Program-made: the position numbers and the translations under genes
Notes under the pieces: model-generated
Told to the model about the DNA's origin: nothing
Databases searched by the model: none
What the model saw: only the letters and a program-made list of their open reading frames with translations
Shown here: positions 43,269 to 52,468 of the stretch, one piece after another
How positions within the stretch are numbered: position 1 is the stretch's first letter
Layout: each line of letters starts with the position of its first letter
DNA from: Pseudomonas orientalis
GTDB taxonomy: Bacteria; Pseudomonadota; Gammaproteobacteria; Pseudomonadales; Pseudomonadaceae
DNA: 52,616 bases
Assembly: GCF_001439815.1 (NCBI RefSeq)
Contig: NZ_JYLM01000018.1
Location: 1-52,616 of the forward strand
Reading direction: 5' to 3'

Positions 43269-43294
43269 GTGGGAAGGGGCTAGCCCCCTCCCAC
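43269..43294. repeat. Collapsed REP palindrome (GTGGGAAG family)
   Basis: GTGGGAAGGGGCTAGCCCCC runs straight into TCCCAC with no spacer, so the two halves of a REPIN have collapsed into one 26-base hairpin. It lies between the convergent chaA and 8-oxoguanine deaminase genes and may act as a two-way terminator. Confidence 0.8.
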
Positions 43295-43313
43295 ATTTTG
43301 GACTGTGTTGGGC

Positions 43314-44672
43314 TCAGGTTCCGGCGATCAACTGCCGGGCCGCCTGGGTGTGATCGGCGATCAGGCCTTTCAGGTCGAGGCCTTCCACCTGTCTGTCGAT
43401 TACCCGCCATTGACCCGCAATCATTACGCGGTCCGCTCGGTCAGCGCCGCACAGCAGCAGCGCTGAAATCGGGTCGTGGCTACCTGAGAAGCGCAGCTCA
43501 TCGAGTTTGAACAGCGCTAGATCAGCCTGCTTTCCTACAGCCAACTCTCCGATATCCGTACGCCCCAGCAACTGCGCCGAGCCTTTGGTCGCCCAACCCA
43601 ACACACCTTCAGGGGTGATTTTTTCGGCGCCGTAACGCAAGCGCTGGATGTAAAGGGCCTGGCGCGCCTCCAAGATCATGTTCGAGGCGTCGTTGGAAGC
43701 GGAGCCGTCCACGCCCAGGCCGATGGGGGCTCCGGCGGCGAGCAGGTCGAGGGTCGGGCAGATTCCGGAGGCCAGGCGCATATTCGAACTCGGGCAATGG
43801 CAGATGCCCGTGCCGGCAGCGCCCAGGCGTGCGATTTCATCCGGGTTGAAGTGAATGCCGTGAGCCAGCCAGGTGCGCGGGCCGAGCCAGCCGACGCTGT
43901 CGAGATAGTCCACGGTGCGCAGGCCGAAACGCTGGAGGCAGAAGTCTTCCTCGTCGAGGGTTTCGGCCAGGTGCGTGTGCAGGCGCACGTCGAGCGTGTT
44001 GGCCAGTTCGGCGCTGGCTTGCATGATTTCGGGTGTGACGGAAAACGGCGAGCAGGGCGCCAGGGCAATCTGGATCTGCGCCCCGTCGCCGCGCTCGTGG
44101 TATTGGCGGATCAGGCGTTGGCTGTCGTCGAGGATCACCTGGCCCTGTTGCACGGTCTGCTGCGGCGGCAGGCCGCCGTCGGCTTCGCCCAGGCTCATGG
44201 AGCCGCGGGTGAGCATGGCGCGCATACCCAGCTCGCGCACGCTGGCGACCTGCACATCAATGGCGTGTTCCAGTCCGTCGGGGAACAGGTAGTGGTGGTC
44301 CGCCGCCGTGGTGCAACCGGAGAGCAGCAATTCGGCGAGCGCCACTTTCGATGCCAGGGCCAGTTTTTCCGGGGTCAGTCGGGCCCAGACCGGATACAGG
44401 GTTTTCAACCAGGGAAACAGCGGCTGGTTGACCACCGGCGCCCAGGCGCGGGTCAGGGTCTGGTAGAAATGGTGGTGCGTGTTGATCAGCCCGGGCAGGA
44501 CGACATGCTCGCGTGCATCGAACACCTGCGCACAGGGTTGTGCAGGTGCTTGCCCTTGGGCCAGTACTTCGCTGATGACGCCGTCTTGCAGCACCAGGCC
44601 GCCACGGGCATCGAGGCCATTGGCGGTGAAGATCGCGAGGGGATTTTTTAACCAGATACGGGTCGCAGGCAT
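43314..44672 (-). CDS. 8-oxoguanine deaminase
   Basis: 452-residue amidohydrolase. The metal site HxH lies in LPGLINTHHHFYQTLTRAW; further ligands are in HTHLAET, LAHGIHF and GVDGSASND. The motif TRAWAPV and VDGSASND separate this group from guanine deaminases and atrazine hydrolases. It converts 8-oxoguanine to urate. The equivalent P. aeruginosa gene (PA0142) is in a similar neighbourhood. A 98-bp REPIN lies upstream. Confidence 0.88.
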   Translation of the reverse strand: MPATRIWLKNPLAIFTANGLDARGGLVLQDGVISEVLAQGQAPAQPCAQVFDAREHVVLPGLINTHHHFYQTLTRAWAPVVNQPLFPWLKTLYPVWARLTPEKLALASKVALAELLLSGCTTAADHHYLFPDGLEHAIDVQVASVRELGMRAMLTRGSMSLGEADGGLPPQQTVQQGQVILDDSQRLIRQYHERGDGAQIQIALAPCSPFSVTPEIMQASAELANTLDVRLHTHLAETLDEEDFCLQRFGLRTVDYLDSVGWLGPRTWLAHGIHFNPDEIARLGAAGTGICHCPSSNMRLASGICPTLDLLAAGAPIGLGVDGSASNDASNMILEARQALYIQRLRYGAEKITPEGVLGWATKGSAQLLGRTDIGELAVGKQADLALFKLDELRFSGSHDPISALLLCGADRADRVMIAGQWRVIDRQVEGLDLKGLIADHTQAARQLIAGT

Positions 44673-44773
44673 TGGCCGGCTCCTCTGAATGATGGGTTCA
44701 GGTTTGCCAGCTCAGTGTTGCCCTGTCTGCTGATCCAGGGTCGCCGGTAAAGGCGAGGTGGCAGTCTAACGCT

Positions 44774-44871
44774 GTAGGAGCGAGCTTGCTCGCGAAAATC
44801 GTCAACGATAACGCGGGCGGTCTGGTTTAACGCGGTGCCTGGGCGTTCTTCGCGAGCAAGCTTGCTCCTAC
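44774..44871 (-). repeat. 98-bp REPIN, GTAGGAG family, copy 6
   Basis: Standard ends, one change in the right arm (AAGCTTGCTCC). The loop matches the family on the minus strand (CCCGCGTTATCGTTGACG). It lies between the SDR gene and the 8-oxoguanine deaminase promoter. Confidence 0.92.
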
Positions 44872-44881
44872 AGTTGGGCCA

Positions 44882-45568
44882 TTACCAGGCTATGGTGTCG
44901 CCCTTGTAGTCCACAAAATGATGACCGCCTTTGCCGGTGTACGCATTTACCTGATCCACCAGCCCACGCACGCTGGTCTCGACATCGATGTGCGCATTTT
45001 CGCCGCCCATGTCGGTTTTCACCCAGCCCGGGTGCAGCGATAACACCGTTGGTTTGTGCTCGCCCAGTTGGGTGATAAAGCTGTTGGTCATGGAGTTGAG
45101 GGCCGCCTTGCTGGCCTTGTACAGCGCCATGTCCGAACCGTCGGGAATAGTGACGCTGCCCAGCACCGAACTCATGAAGGCCAGCACGCCGGTGTCCTTG
45201 CGGATCTGCCCGACAAAACGCTGGGCCAGGTTGATCGGGGCCACGGCGTTGGTGAAAAACAGTTGGCCGACTTCGGCCAGTGTGGCGTGACCAGGCTCCT
45301 GGTTCGCGGGGCCCTTGACGCCGGCATTGACGAACAGCAGGTCGAAGGTACGGTCTTTCAGGCGCTGGGCCAGGGCGATCACGGCTTGCTGATCGTCCAT
45401 GTCGAGTTTTTCGATCTGCACCGGGCCTACGGCTTTCAGCGCGTCGGCCTTGTTCGGGTCACGCACGGTGGCGGTCACGTCCCAGCCGTCCTGCAGCAGT
45501 TGCTTGACCAGGCCGAGGCCCAGCCCGCGCGAGGCGCCGATGATCAGTGCGGTTTTTGGCGTAGACAT
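44882..45568 (-). CDS. Short-chain dehydrogenase/reductase
   Basis: 228 residues with the cofactor motif GASRGLGLGL, NAGV, catalytic Ser in FMSSVLGS and Tyr-Lys in YKASK, and the PG block (HPGWVKTDMGG). The short C-factor-like branch acts on unknown carbonyls. It stands alone between the REPIN and the YigZ gene. Confidence 0.9.
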   Translation of the reverse strand: MSTPKTALIIGASRGLGLGLVKQLLQDGWDVTATVRDPNKADALKAVGPVQIEKLDMDDQQAVIALAQRLKDRTFDLLFVNAGVKGPANQEPGHATLAEVGQLFFTNAVAPINLAQRFVGQIRKDTGVLAFMSSVLGSVTIPDGSDMALYKASKAALNSMTNSFITQLGEHKPTVLSLHPGWVKTDMGGENAHIDVETSVRGLVDQVNAYTGKGGHHFVDYKGDTIAW

Positions 45569-45625
45569 GAAAAGCTTCCTTTAGAGTCGCGGTTCAGGGA
45601 GTTGCGGTGAGCAACAGTAGCAGCT

Positions 45626-46207
45626 TCAGCGTTGCAGCAGGATACGTCCCCGGCTCAGGTCGGCGAGCTGGGTTTGCAAGGTGTCGATGTGGGCTTCGCC
45701 CAGGGCCAGTTGCAACTCCACGCCGTTGGCGGTGAAGGTCTCTTCCACGACCAGCCCGTCCAGTTCGGCAACGCGCAGCTTCAGCAGGTTCAATTCGGAG
45801 AAACCGCAGGCGCACCTCAGCGGTACACGACTGATCAGTTCAATGCGCTCGGCATTCTGCAGGCACTTATTCGCGCCGCCGCCGTAGGCACGGGCCAGAC
45901 CACCGGTGCCCAGTTGAATCCCGCCGTACCAGCGGATCACCAGCACGACGACTTGATCAAAGCCTTGCGCCTCGATGGCCGCCAGGATCGGTCTCCCGGC
46001 GGTGCCGCCGGGTTCGCCGTCGTCGTTGCTGCGGTATTGGTCGGCCAGTTTCCAGGCCCAGCAGTTGTGCGTCGCGTTAAGGTCGCTGTGCTGCTCGATA
46101 AACACTTGGGCGTCGTGCGCGCTGGTAATCGGCGCCGCCAGGGTGATAAAGCGGCTTTTGCGTATTTCTTCACGAAATTCGCACAAGCCTGTCAGCGTGA
46201 ATGGCAT
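45626..46207 (-). CDS. yigZ: YigZ/IMPACT family protein
   Basis: 193 residues. The N-terminal UPF0029 domain has KSRFITLAAP, ATHNCWAWKL, DDGEPGGTAGRPIL and RWYGGIQLGTGGLARAYGG, all signatures of the family, followed by a DUF1949-like alpha/beta domain. Members are linked to translation or proline metabolism in some annotations, but the molecular role is unsettled. It follows the TetR gene on the same strand by 12 bases and may be co-transcribed. Confidence 0.92.
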   Translation of the reverse strand: MPFTLTGLCEFREEIRKSRFITLAAPITSAHDAQVFIEQHSDLNATHNCWAWKLADQYRSNDDGEPGGTAGRPILAAIEAQGFDQVVVLVIRWYGGIQLGTGGLARAYGGGANKCLQNAERIELISRVPLRCACGFSELNLLKLRVAELDGLVVEETFTANGVELQLALGEAHIDTLQTQLADLSRGRILLQR

Positions 46208-46219
46208 AAGTCGCTTCGT

Positions 46220-46879
46220 TTATAGGGCTGGCTTGATGCCGCAGCCTTTGAGAATGATGTGGATCAGATTGGTACCGGCGTCCTCCATATCCTGCTTGGT
46301 CAGCCTGGTGCGACCGGTGACGCGGCAGATCTGGGTGGCGAAGTCGGCATAGTGCTGGGTGCTGCCCCACAGCAGGAAGATCAGGTGCACCGGGTCGATG
46401 GGGTCCATCTTGCCGGCATCGATCCAGGCCTGGAACACCGCCGCACGGCCGCTGAACCAGGCGCGGTAGTCCTGGCTGAAATATTCGGTGAGGCATTCGC
46501 CGCCGCTGATGATCTCCATGGCGAAGATCCGCGAGGCCTGTGGCTGGCGTCGCGAGAATTCCATCTTGGTGCGGATGTAGCGGGAGAGGGCCACGGCCGG
46601 GTCGTCCTCAGCGGTCAGCGCGTTGAACGTGCTGTCCCACAATTCGAGAATGTTGCTGAGCACCGCGATATACAGGCCCAGCTTGTTGGTGAAGTAATAG
46701 TGCAGGTTGGCTTTGGGCAGCCCGGCACTGGCTGCGATGGTGTTCATGCTGGTGCCCTTGTAGCCATGGCGCGCGAATTCATCCTCAGCAGCCTGGAGAA
46801 TCGCTTGTTCGTTCTTTTGCCGAATGCGGCTGGCGGGTTTACCGGCGTGGTTGCTGTGGGCAGGAACTTCGAGGCTCAT
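46220..46879 (-). CDS. TetR-family regulator (RutR-like)
   Basis: 219 residues. The helix-turn-helix reads ILQAAEDEFARHGYKGTSMNTIAASAGLPKANLHYYF; the C-terminal part with LLWGSTQHYADFATQI is typical of the YcdC/RutR branch that responds to pyrimidines or purines. I chose the ATG at 46879; a GTG at 46918 would add 13 residues (MHTSPPSIS...). It lies just downstream of the NCS2 permease gene, so control of nucleobase uptake is a fair guess. Confidence 0.88.
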   Translation of the reverse strand: MSLEVPAHSNHAGKPASRIRQKNEQAILQAAEDEFARHGYKGTSMNTIAASAGLPKANLHYYFTNKLGLYIAVLSNILELWDSTFNALTAEDDPAVALSRYIRTKMEFSRRQPQASRIFAMEIISGGECLTEYFSQDYRAWFSGRAAVFQAWIDAGKMDPIDPVHLIFLLWGSTQHYADFATQICRVTGRTRLTKQDMEDAGTNLIHIILKGCGIKPAL

Positions 46880-46966
46880 GGAGGTTTCCGTGCTGATCGA
46901 TGGAGGCGACGTGTGCACAGATAACCCACCCTCAAGCCTCAGACAAGTGTTGATGCAATAAAACCG

Positions 46967-48361
46967 TCAAAGCGATTCCAGGGAGTCGCTTTCGGGCGTG
47001 TGGTTTGCAACGGCGTGGGCGGTTTTCGCCTCGGGTAACAGCAGGCACAGCACAATGGCGGTCAGGCCGCCGCTGGTGATGGCGGAGTCGAACAGGTTCT
47101 GCACCAGGGTGGGCATCAAGTGCAGCAGATTGGGCTGGGCGGCGATGCCCAGGCCGACACCGAAGGAGGTGGCGATGATCAGCATGCTGCGCCGGTCCAG
47201 TGGTGCCTGGGCCAGGATGCGCACACCGGCTGCGGCGACGCTGCCGAACATGACAAGGGTCGCACCGCCCAGCACTGGTTTGGGGATTTGCTGCAACACC
47301 GCGCCGATCATGGGAAACAACCCGAGGCACACCAGCACTACGCCGATGTACAAGCCGACATAGCGGCTGGCCACGCCGGTGAGTTGGATCACCCCGTTGT
47401 TTTGCGCGAAGGTGGTATTGGGGAAGGCGCTGAACGTGGCGGCGATCATGCAACTGACGCCATCCCCCAGCACGCCGCCTTTGAGTCGACTTATATAAGA
47501 CGCACCGCTGATGGGTTGGCGCGCGATCATGCAGTTGGCGGTGAGGTCTCCGACGGTTTCGATGCTGCTGATCAGATAAATCAGCGCGATTGGCAGGAAG
47601 GCGCTCCAATCGAAGTTGAAACCAAAGCGAAACGGCACTGGCAGGCTGATCAGAGGCACCTCGGGTAAGGCCTGGGGCACCAGCTTGCCAGTGAACCAGG
47701 CGGCCAGGCTGCCGAGGGCCAGGCCGATGATGATGGCCGAAAGGCGCACCCCGGGCGTGTTCGAGCGGTTGAGCAGGATGATCGTCAGTACCACGAACAG
47801 GCCCAGGGCCAGGTTGATGGGGGCGCCGAAGTCGGGGGCGTTGAAGCCGCCGCCGAGATCGGTGATGCCGACTTTTATCAGGCTGATGCCGATCAGCGTA
47901 ATCACGATCCCGGTCACCAGGGGTGTGATGACCCGGCGCAGTTGGCCGATAAACCGGCTCAGCACGATCTGCACCAGGGCGCCGAAAAAGCACACGCCGA
48001 AAATCATCGCCAGGATGTCCTCAGGGCTGCCGCCGCGTTGCTTGACCAGGAAACCGGCGGACAGCACCGCGCCCAGGAACGCAAAGCTGGTGCCTTGCAG
48101 GCAGATCATTCCGGCGCCGATACCGAACGGCCTGCGCGCCTGGATGAACGTGCCGACGCCGGAGACCATCAGCGCCATGCTGATCAAGTAGGGCAGGTGC
48201 GCGGTGAGGCCCAGGGTGGAACCGATGATCAAGGGCGGCGTGATGATACCGACGAACGCGGCCAGCACATGTTGCAGGGCGGCCAGCAGGGCGGGCAGTG
48301 GTTTCGGGCGATCATCGAGGCCGTAGATCAAGTCGTTGGGGCTGGAGGATTCTGGCGGCAT
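46967..48361 (-). CDS. NCS2 nucleobase (xanthine/uric acid) permease
   Basis: 464 residues with 14 predicted helices. Signature motifs are LQHVLAAFVGIITPPLII near the N-terminus, QGTSFAF in helix 3 and, in the C-terminal half, NTTFAQNNGVIQLTGVASR, which is the NCS2 signature with the conserved Gln-Asn. This branch imports xanthine or urate with protons or sodium. It fits with the 8-oxoguanine deaminase, whose product is urate. Confidence 0.9.
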   Translation of the reverse strand: MPPESSSPNDLIYGLDDRPKPLPALLAALQHVLAAFVGIITPPLIIGSTLGLTAHLPYLISMALMVSGVGTFIQARRPFGIGAGMICLQGTSFAFLGAVLSAGFLVKQRGGSPEDILAMIFGVCFFGALVQIVLSRFIGQLRRVITPLVTGIVITLIGISLIKVGITDLGGGFNAPDFGAPINLALGLFVVLTIILLNRSNTPGVRLSAIIIGLALGSLAAWFTGKLVPQALPEVPLISLPVPFRFGFNFDWSAFLPIALIYLISSIETVGDLTANCMIARQPISGASYISRLKGGVLGDGVSCMIAATFSAFPNTTFAQNNGVIQLTGVASRYVGLYIGVVLVCLGLFPMIGAVLQQIPKPVLGGATLVMFGSVAAAGVRILAQAPLDRRSMLIIATSFGVGLGIAAQPNLLHLMPTLVQNLFDSAITSGGLTAIVLCLLLPEAKTAHAVANHTPESDSLESL

Positions 48362-48404
48362 GGCGGGTCAACTCGGGGCGGACGGTTCAAGGTCCTTGTG
48401 CCTT

Positions 48405-48436
48405 GCAAAAAGCTGTCCATCTGCTCAGCTTTTTGC
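48405..48436. terminator. Hairpin terminator after bauR
   Basis: GCAAAAAGCTG (48405-48415) pairs perfectly with CAGCTTTTTGC (48426-48436) across a 10-base loop. The T5 run lies inside the stem on both strands. It sits between the bauR stop and the NCS2 permease start, both on the minus strand. Confidence 0.7.
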
Positions 48437-48448
48437 GCAACGTCCGAA

Positions 48449-49369
48449 TTAGCGCGTTGCCGCCAGGCTTTGCAGAAAGCTTTCCAGCACCAAATGGGGG
48501 CGGCGGCCCTTGCGCGTGACCGATGCCAGGCTCAAATCGTAAAACCGTGTAGCCGGTTTCAGCGCGCGCAGTCGGCCTTGCTGTACCCACAGGCTGGCGT
48601 AATGGTCGGGCAGGTAGCCGATATAGCGTCCGGTGAGGATCAGGAACGCCATGCCTTCGCGGTCGGAGGCACTCGCCGTGCAATTGAGTGCCTGGTAATG
48701 AGCCTGGATCTCGGCGGGCAGGCGGAAGGTGGGTGCGATGGCGTCCTGGCTGTCGATCCGCATATCGTCCAGTTGTTTGTCGTCGGCATAAAACAGCGGA
48801 TGGCCGACCGCGCAGTAAAGCAGCGAGCGTTCGCTGTACAGGGGTTGGTACTCCAGGCCCGACAACGCGCTGGCCTGGGGCACCACGCCGACATGCAGGC
48901 GGCCGTCGAGGACACCTTGCTCGACTTCATTGGGGGCGATCATGCGGATCTGAATCTGCACGTCCGGGCCGCGCTCCTTCAACTGCGCCAGGGCGTGGGT
49001 GATGCGCATGTGGGGCAGGGTGACGAGGTTGTCGGTGAGGCCGATGATCAGCTCGCCGCGCAAGTGCTGGTGCAGGCCGTTGACTTCGGTGCGGAAACTT
49101 TCCAGGGCACTCAAGAGCTGCAGGGCCGACTGGTAAACCTCCCGGCCCTCTTCGGTCAGGGAAAAACCGGCGCGGCCGCGTTGGCACAGCCTTAGTCCGA
49201 GGCGCTGTTCAAGATCACTCATTTGCTGGCTGATGGCCGAGCGGCCTATGCCCAGCACGGTCTCCGCCGCCGAAAAGCCGCCGCATTCCACCACACTGCG
49301 AAAGATGCGCAGCAAGCGGATATCGAAGTCGCTGACTTGGGCCAACGGATCGGGTCGACGGCTGCTCAT
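48449..49369 (-). CDS. bauR: LysR-family regulator BauR
   Basis: 306 residues. The helix-turn-helix reads LLRIFRSVVECGGFSAAETVLGIGRSAISQQMSDLEQRLG and is followed by a LysR ligand domain. It is divergent from bauA, as in P. aeruginosa where BauR is required for growth on beta-alanine. Regulator and target share the 126-base region between them. Confidence 0.92.
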   Translation of the reverse strand: MSSRRPDPLAQVSDFDIRLLRIFRSVVECGGFSAAETVLGIGRSAISQQMSDLEQRLGLRLCQRGRAGFSLTEEGREVYQSALQLLSALESFRTEVNGLHQHLRGELIIGLTDNLVTLPHMRITHALAQLKERGPDVQIQIRMIAPNEVEQGVLDGRLHVGVVPQASALSGLEYQPLYSERSLLYCAVGHPLFYADDKQLDDMRIDSQDAIAPTFRLPAEIQAHYQALNCTASASDREGMAFLILTGRYIGYLPDHYASLWVQQGRLRALKPATRFYDLSLASVTRKGRRPHLVLESFLQSLAATR

Positions 49370-49395
49370 AGTTTAGTGAAGGCCTGACTGAAGGT

Positions 49396-49425
49396 TATAA
49401 AAGTTGGATTTCATCGACTTTATCG
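49396..49425. promoter_or_regulatory. Candidate BauR-binding dyad
   Basis: ATAAAAGTTG and CGACTTTAT form an imperfect inverted repeat around about 7 bases, midway between the divergent bauR and bauA genes. LysR regulators bind such dyads. Assignment rests only on symmetry and position. Confidence 0.4.
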
Positions 49426-49495
49426 CCGTGGCAACTTAGCTGCAACAACGCTTTTTCAATCCCGACGCTGCCTTTTGCCTTGCGAGGTTTTGCTG

Positions 49496-50845
49496 ATGAA
49501 TATGCCGGAAAACGCCCCATCATCCCTGGCCAGCCAACTCAAGCTGGATGCGCACTGGATGCCTTATACCGCCAACCGTAACTTTCAGCGCGATCCGCGC
49601 CTGATCGTCGCCGCCGAAGGCAGCTGGTTGACCGATGACAAGGGGCGCAAGGTCTATGATTCGCTGTCGGGCCTGTGGACCTGCGGCGCCGGGCATACGC
49701 GCAAGGAAATTCAGGAGGCGGTAGCCAGGCAGTTGGGTACCCTGGACTACTCTCCGGGCTTCCAATACGGTCATCCGCTGTCCTTTCAACTGGCGGAAAA
49801 GATTACCGACCTGACCCCAGGCAACCTCAACCATGTGTTCTTCACCGACTCCGGCTCCGAGTGCGCCGATACCGCGGTGAAGATGGTGCGCGCCTACTGG
49901 CGCCTGAAGGGCCAGGCCACCAAGACCAAGATGATTGGCCGCGCCCGTGGTTACCATGGTGTGAATATCGCCGGCACCAGCCTGGGCGGCGTCAACGGTA
50001 ACCGCAAGATGTTTGGCCAGGCGATGATGGACGTCGACCATCTGCCGCATACGTTGCTGGCGAGCAATGCCTTCTCCCGTGGCATGCCGGAGCAGGGCGG
50101 TATTGCGTTGGCCGATGAGTTGCTCAAGCTGATCGAACTGCATGACGCGTCAAACATCGCTGCGGTGTTTGTCGAGCCCATGGCCGGCTCCGCAGGCGTG
50201 TTGGTGCCGCCACAGGGCTATCTCAAGCGCCTGCGCGAAATCTGCGATCAGCACAATATCCTGTTGGTATTCGACGAAGTGATCACCGGTTTCGGCCGCA
50301 CCGGTTCGATGTTCGGCGCCGACAGCTTCGGCGTGACCCCGGACTTGATGTGCATCGCCAAGCAGGTCACCAACGGTGCGATTCCAATGGGCGCGGTGAT
50401 TGCCAGCAGCGAGATCTATCACACCTTTATGAACCAGGCGACGCCGGAGTACGCAGTGGAATTCCCCCACGGCTACACCTACTCGGCGCACCCGGTGGCC
50501 TGTGCGGCCGGCCTCGCGGCACTGGACTTGCTGCAAAAGGAAAACCTCGTGCAGAGCGTAGCCGAAGTCGCACCGCATTTTGAGAATGCGCTGCATGGCT
50601 TGAAGGGCAGCAAGAACGTGATTGATATTCGTAACTATGGCCTGGCCGGTGCGATCCAGATTAACCCGCGTGACGGTGATGCGATCGTGCGTCCATTCGA
50701 GGCCGGCATGGCCTTGTGGAAAGCCGGTTTCTACGTGCGCTTCGGCGGTGACACCCTGCAGTTCGGGCCAACCTTCAACAGCAAGCCCCAGGACCTGGAT
50801 CGCCTGTTCGATGCGGTCGGTGACGTGCTGAACAAGATCGACTGA
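49496..50845 (+). CDS. bauA: Beta-alanine:pyruvate aminotransferase BauA
   Basis: 449-residue class III omega-aminotransferase. The PLP-binding Lys289 lies in CIAKQVTNG, the Asp of FDEVITGFGRTG contacts the cofactor nitrogen, and SGSECADTA and YHG motifs complete the site. It turns beta-alanine and pyruvate into malonate semialdehyde and alanine. The ATG at 49496 has GAGG 8 bases upstream; the longer open frame starts 7 residues earlier. bauC follows after 39 bases. Confidence 0.95.
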   Translation: MNMPENAPSSLASQLKLDAHWMPYTANRNFQRDPRLIVAAEGSWLTDDKGRKVYDSLSGLWTCGAGHTRKEIQEAVARQLGTLDYSPGFQYGHPLSFQLAEKITDLTPGNLNHVFFTDSGSECADTAVKMVRAYWRLKGQATKTKMIGRARGYHGVNIAGTSLGGVNGNRKMFGQAMMDVDHLPHTLLASNAFSRGMPEQGGIALADELLKLIELHDASNIAAVFVEPMAGSAGVLVPPQGYLKRLREICDQHNILLVFDEVITGFGRTGSMFGADSFGVTPDLMCIAKQVTNGAIPMGAVIASSEIYHTFMNQATPEYAVEFPHGYTYSAHPVACAAGLAALDLLQKENLVQSVAEVAPHFENALHGLKGSKNVIDIRNYGLAGAIQINPRDGDAIVRPFEAGMALWKAGFYVRFGGDTLQFGPTFNSKPQDLDRLFDAVGDVLNKID

Positions 50846-50884
50846 TTTCTCCTTCTATATAGAACAACGTTTCAGGAGTCCTGC

Positions 50885-52378
50885 ATGAGCCTTATCCAGC
50901 ATTTGATCAACGGTGAATTGGTCAGTGACAGCGGTCGGAGTGCCGACGTGTTCAACCCGTCCACTGGTCAAGTGATTCACCAGGTACCGTTGGCCAGTCG
51001 CGAAACCATTCAACAGGCGATCGATTCGGCCAAGGCGGCATTCCCGGCCTGGCGTAACACGCCTGCGGCCAAGCGTGCGCAGGTGATGTTTCGTTTCAAG
51101 CAGTTGCTGGAGCAGAACGAAGCCCGTATCTCGCAATTGATCAGCGAAGAACATGGCAAGACATTGGAGGATGCCGCCGGTGAGTTGAAGCGCGGGATCG
51201 AGAACGTGGAGTACGCGTGCTCGGCGCCGGAGATTCTCAAGGGCGAATACAGCCGCAACGTGGGCCCGAACATTGATGCCTGGTCGGATTTCCAGCCATT
51301 GGGCGTAGTGGCGGGTATTACGCCGTTCAACTTCCCGGCAATGGTGCCGTTGTGGATGTATCCACTGGCGATTGTGTGCGGTAACTGTTTCATCCTCAAA
51401 CCGTCGGAGCGCGACCCCAGTTCAACGTTGCTGATCGCACAATTGCTGCAGGAAGCGGGACTGCCTAAAGGCGTGCTGAGTGTGGTGCATGGCGACAAGG
51501 GCGCGGTGGATGCATTGATCGAGGCGCCCGAGGTAAAAGCGCTGAGTTTTGTAGGATCCACGCCAATTGCCGAGTACATCTATTCCGAAGCCACCAGGCG
51601 TGGCAAGCGCGTGCAGGCACTGGGTGGGGCGAAGAACCACGCGGTGCTGATGCCGGACGCGGACCTGGATAACGCCGTCAGCGCCTTGATGGGCGCGGCG
51701 TACGGTTCCTGCGGTGAACGTTGCATGGCGATCTCGGTGGCGGTGTGCGTGGGTGACCAGGTGGCGGATGCGTTGATTGCCAAGCTGGTGCCGCAGGTCA
51801 AGGCGCTGAAGATCGGAGCGGGCACCACCTGTGGTCTGGATATGGGACCGCTGGTGACGGGGCCGGCGCGGGATAAGGTCACTGGATATATAGAAGAGGG
51901 TGTGTCGGCGGGGGCCGAGCTGGTTGTTGACGGTCGTGGCTTGAGCGTCGCCGGGCATGAAGAGGGCTTCTTCCTCGGTGGCAGCCTGTTCGATCGCGTG
52001 ACCCCAGAGATGCGCATCTATAAAGAAGAGATCTTCGGGCCGGTGTTGTGCGTGGTGCGTGTGGCCAGCCTGGAAGCGGCGATGCAGTTGATCAACGATC
52101 ATGAGTACGGCAACGGTACTTGTATCTTCACCCGTGACGGTGAGGCGGCGCGTCTGTTCTGTGATGAAATCGAAGTGGGCATGGTGGGAGTTAACGTTCC
52201 ACTGCCGGTGCCCGTGGCTTATCACAGCTTTGGTGGCTGGAAGCGGTCGCTGTTTGGCGACTTGCACGCCTATGGGCCGGATGGGGTGCGTTTCTATACC
52301 CGGCGCAAGGCGATCACCCAGCGCTGGCCGCAGCGGGCCAGCCATGAAGCCTCGCAGTTTGCTTTCCCGAGCTTGTAA
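50885..52378 (+). CDS. bauC: Malonate/methylmalonate-semialdehyde dehydrogenase (CoA-acylating) BauC
   Basis: 497-residue aldehyde dehydrogenase of the MmsA class. The catalytic Cys (about 284) lies in YGSCGERCMAIS, the PFNFPAMVPLW motif is near 145, and ALGGAKNHAVLMPDADLD is typical of the class, which lacks the usual Glu and uses CoA. Here it completes beta-alanine catabolism by making acetyl-CoA from malonate semialdehyde. GGAG lies about 7 bases before the ATG. A strong terminator follows. Confidence 0.93.
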   Translation: MSLIQHLINGELVSDSGRSADVFNPSTGQVIHQVPLASRETIQQAIDSAKAAFPAWRNTPAAKRAQVMFRFKQLLEQNEARISQLISEEHGKTLEDAAGELKRGIENVEYACSAPEILKGEYSRNVGPNIDAWSDFQPLGVVAGITPFNFPAMVPLWMYPLAIVCGNCFILKPSERDPSSTLLIAQLLQEAGLPKGVLSVVHGDKGAVDALIEAPEVKALSFVGSTPIAEYIYSEATRRGKRVQALGGAKNHAVLMPDADLDNAVSALMGAAYGSCGERCMAISVAVCVGDQVADALIAKLVPQVKALKIGAGTTCGLDMGPLVTGPARDKVTGYIEEGVSAGAELVVDGRGLSVAGHEEGFFLGGSLFDRVTPEMRIYKEEIFGPVLCVVRVASLEAAMQLINDHEYGNGTCIFTRDGEAARLFCDEIEVGMVGVNVPLPVPVAYHSFGGWKRSLFGDLHAYGPDGVRFYTRRKAITQRWPQRASHEASQFAFPSL

Positions 52379-52391
52379 GGATGGAGAGGTA

Positions 52392-52426
52392 GAAGGCCGG
52401 CCCCTTGGGGCCGGCCTTCGCGTTTT
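52392..52426 (+). terminator. Rho-independent terminator after bauC
   Basis: GAAGGCCGGCCCC and GGGGCCGGCCTTC form a 13-base perfect stem, with a TT centre, followed by CGCGTTTT. It lies 13 bases after the bauC stop. Confidence 0.9.
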
Positions 52427-52468
52427 CGGGCATTTTTGACTTATATGACAGAAATGTGAAAAAGAAGG

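Noticed and set aside
10704..44871. Repeated 98-bp palindromic units as a possible CRISPR array or transposon ends
   Set aside because: They are dispersed between genes, not regularly spaced, and no Cas or transposase gene is present; they fit REPINs.
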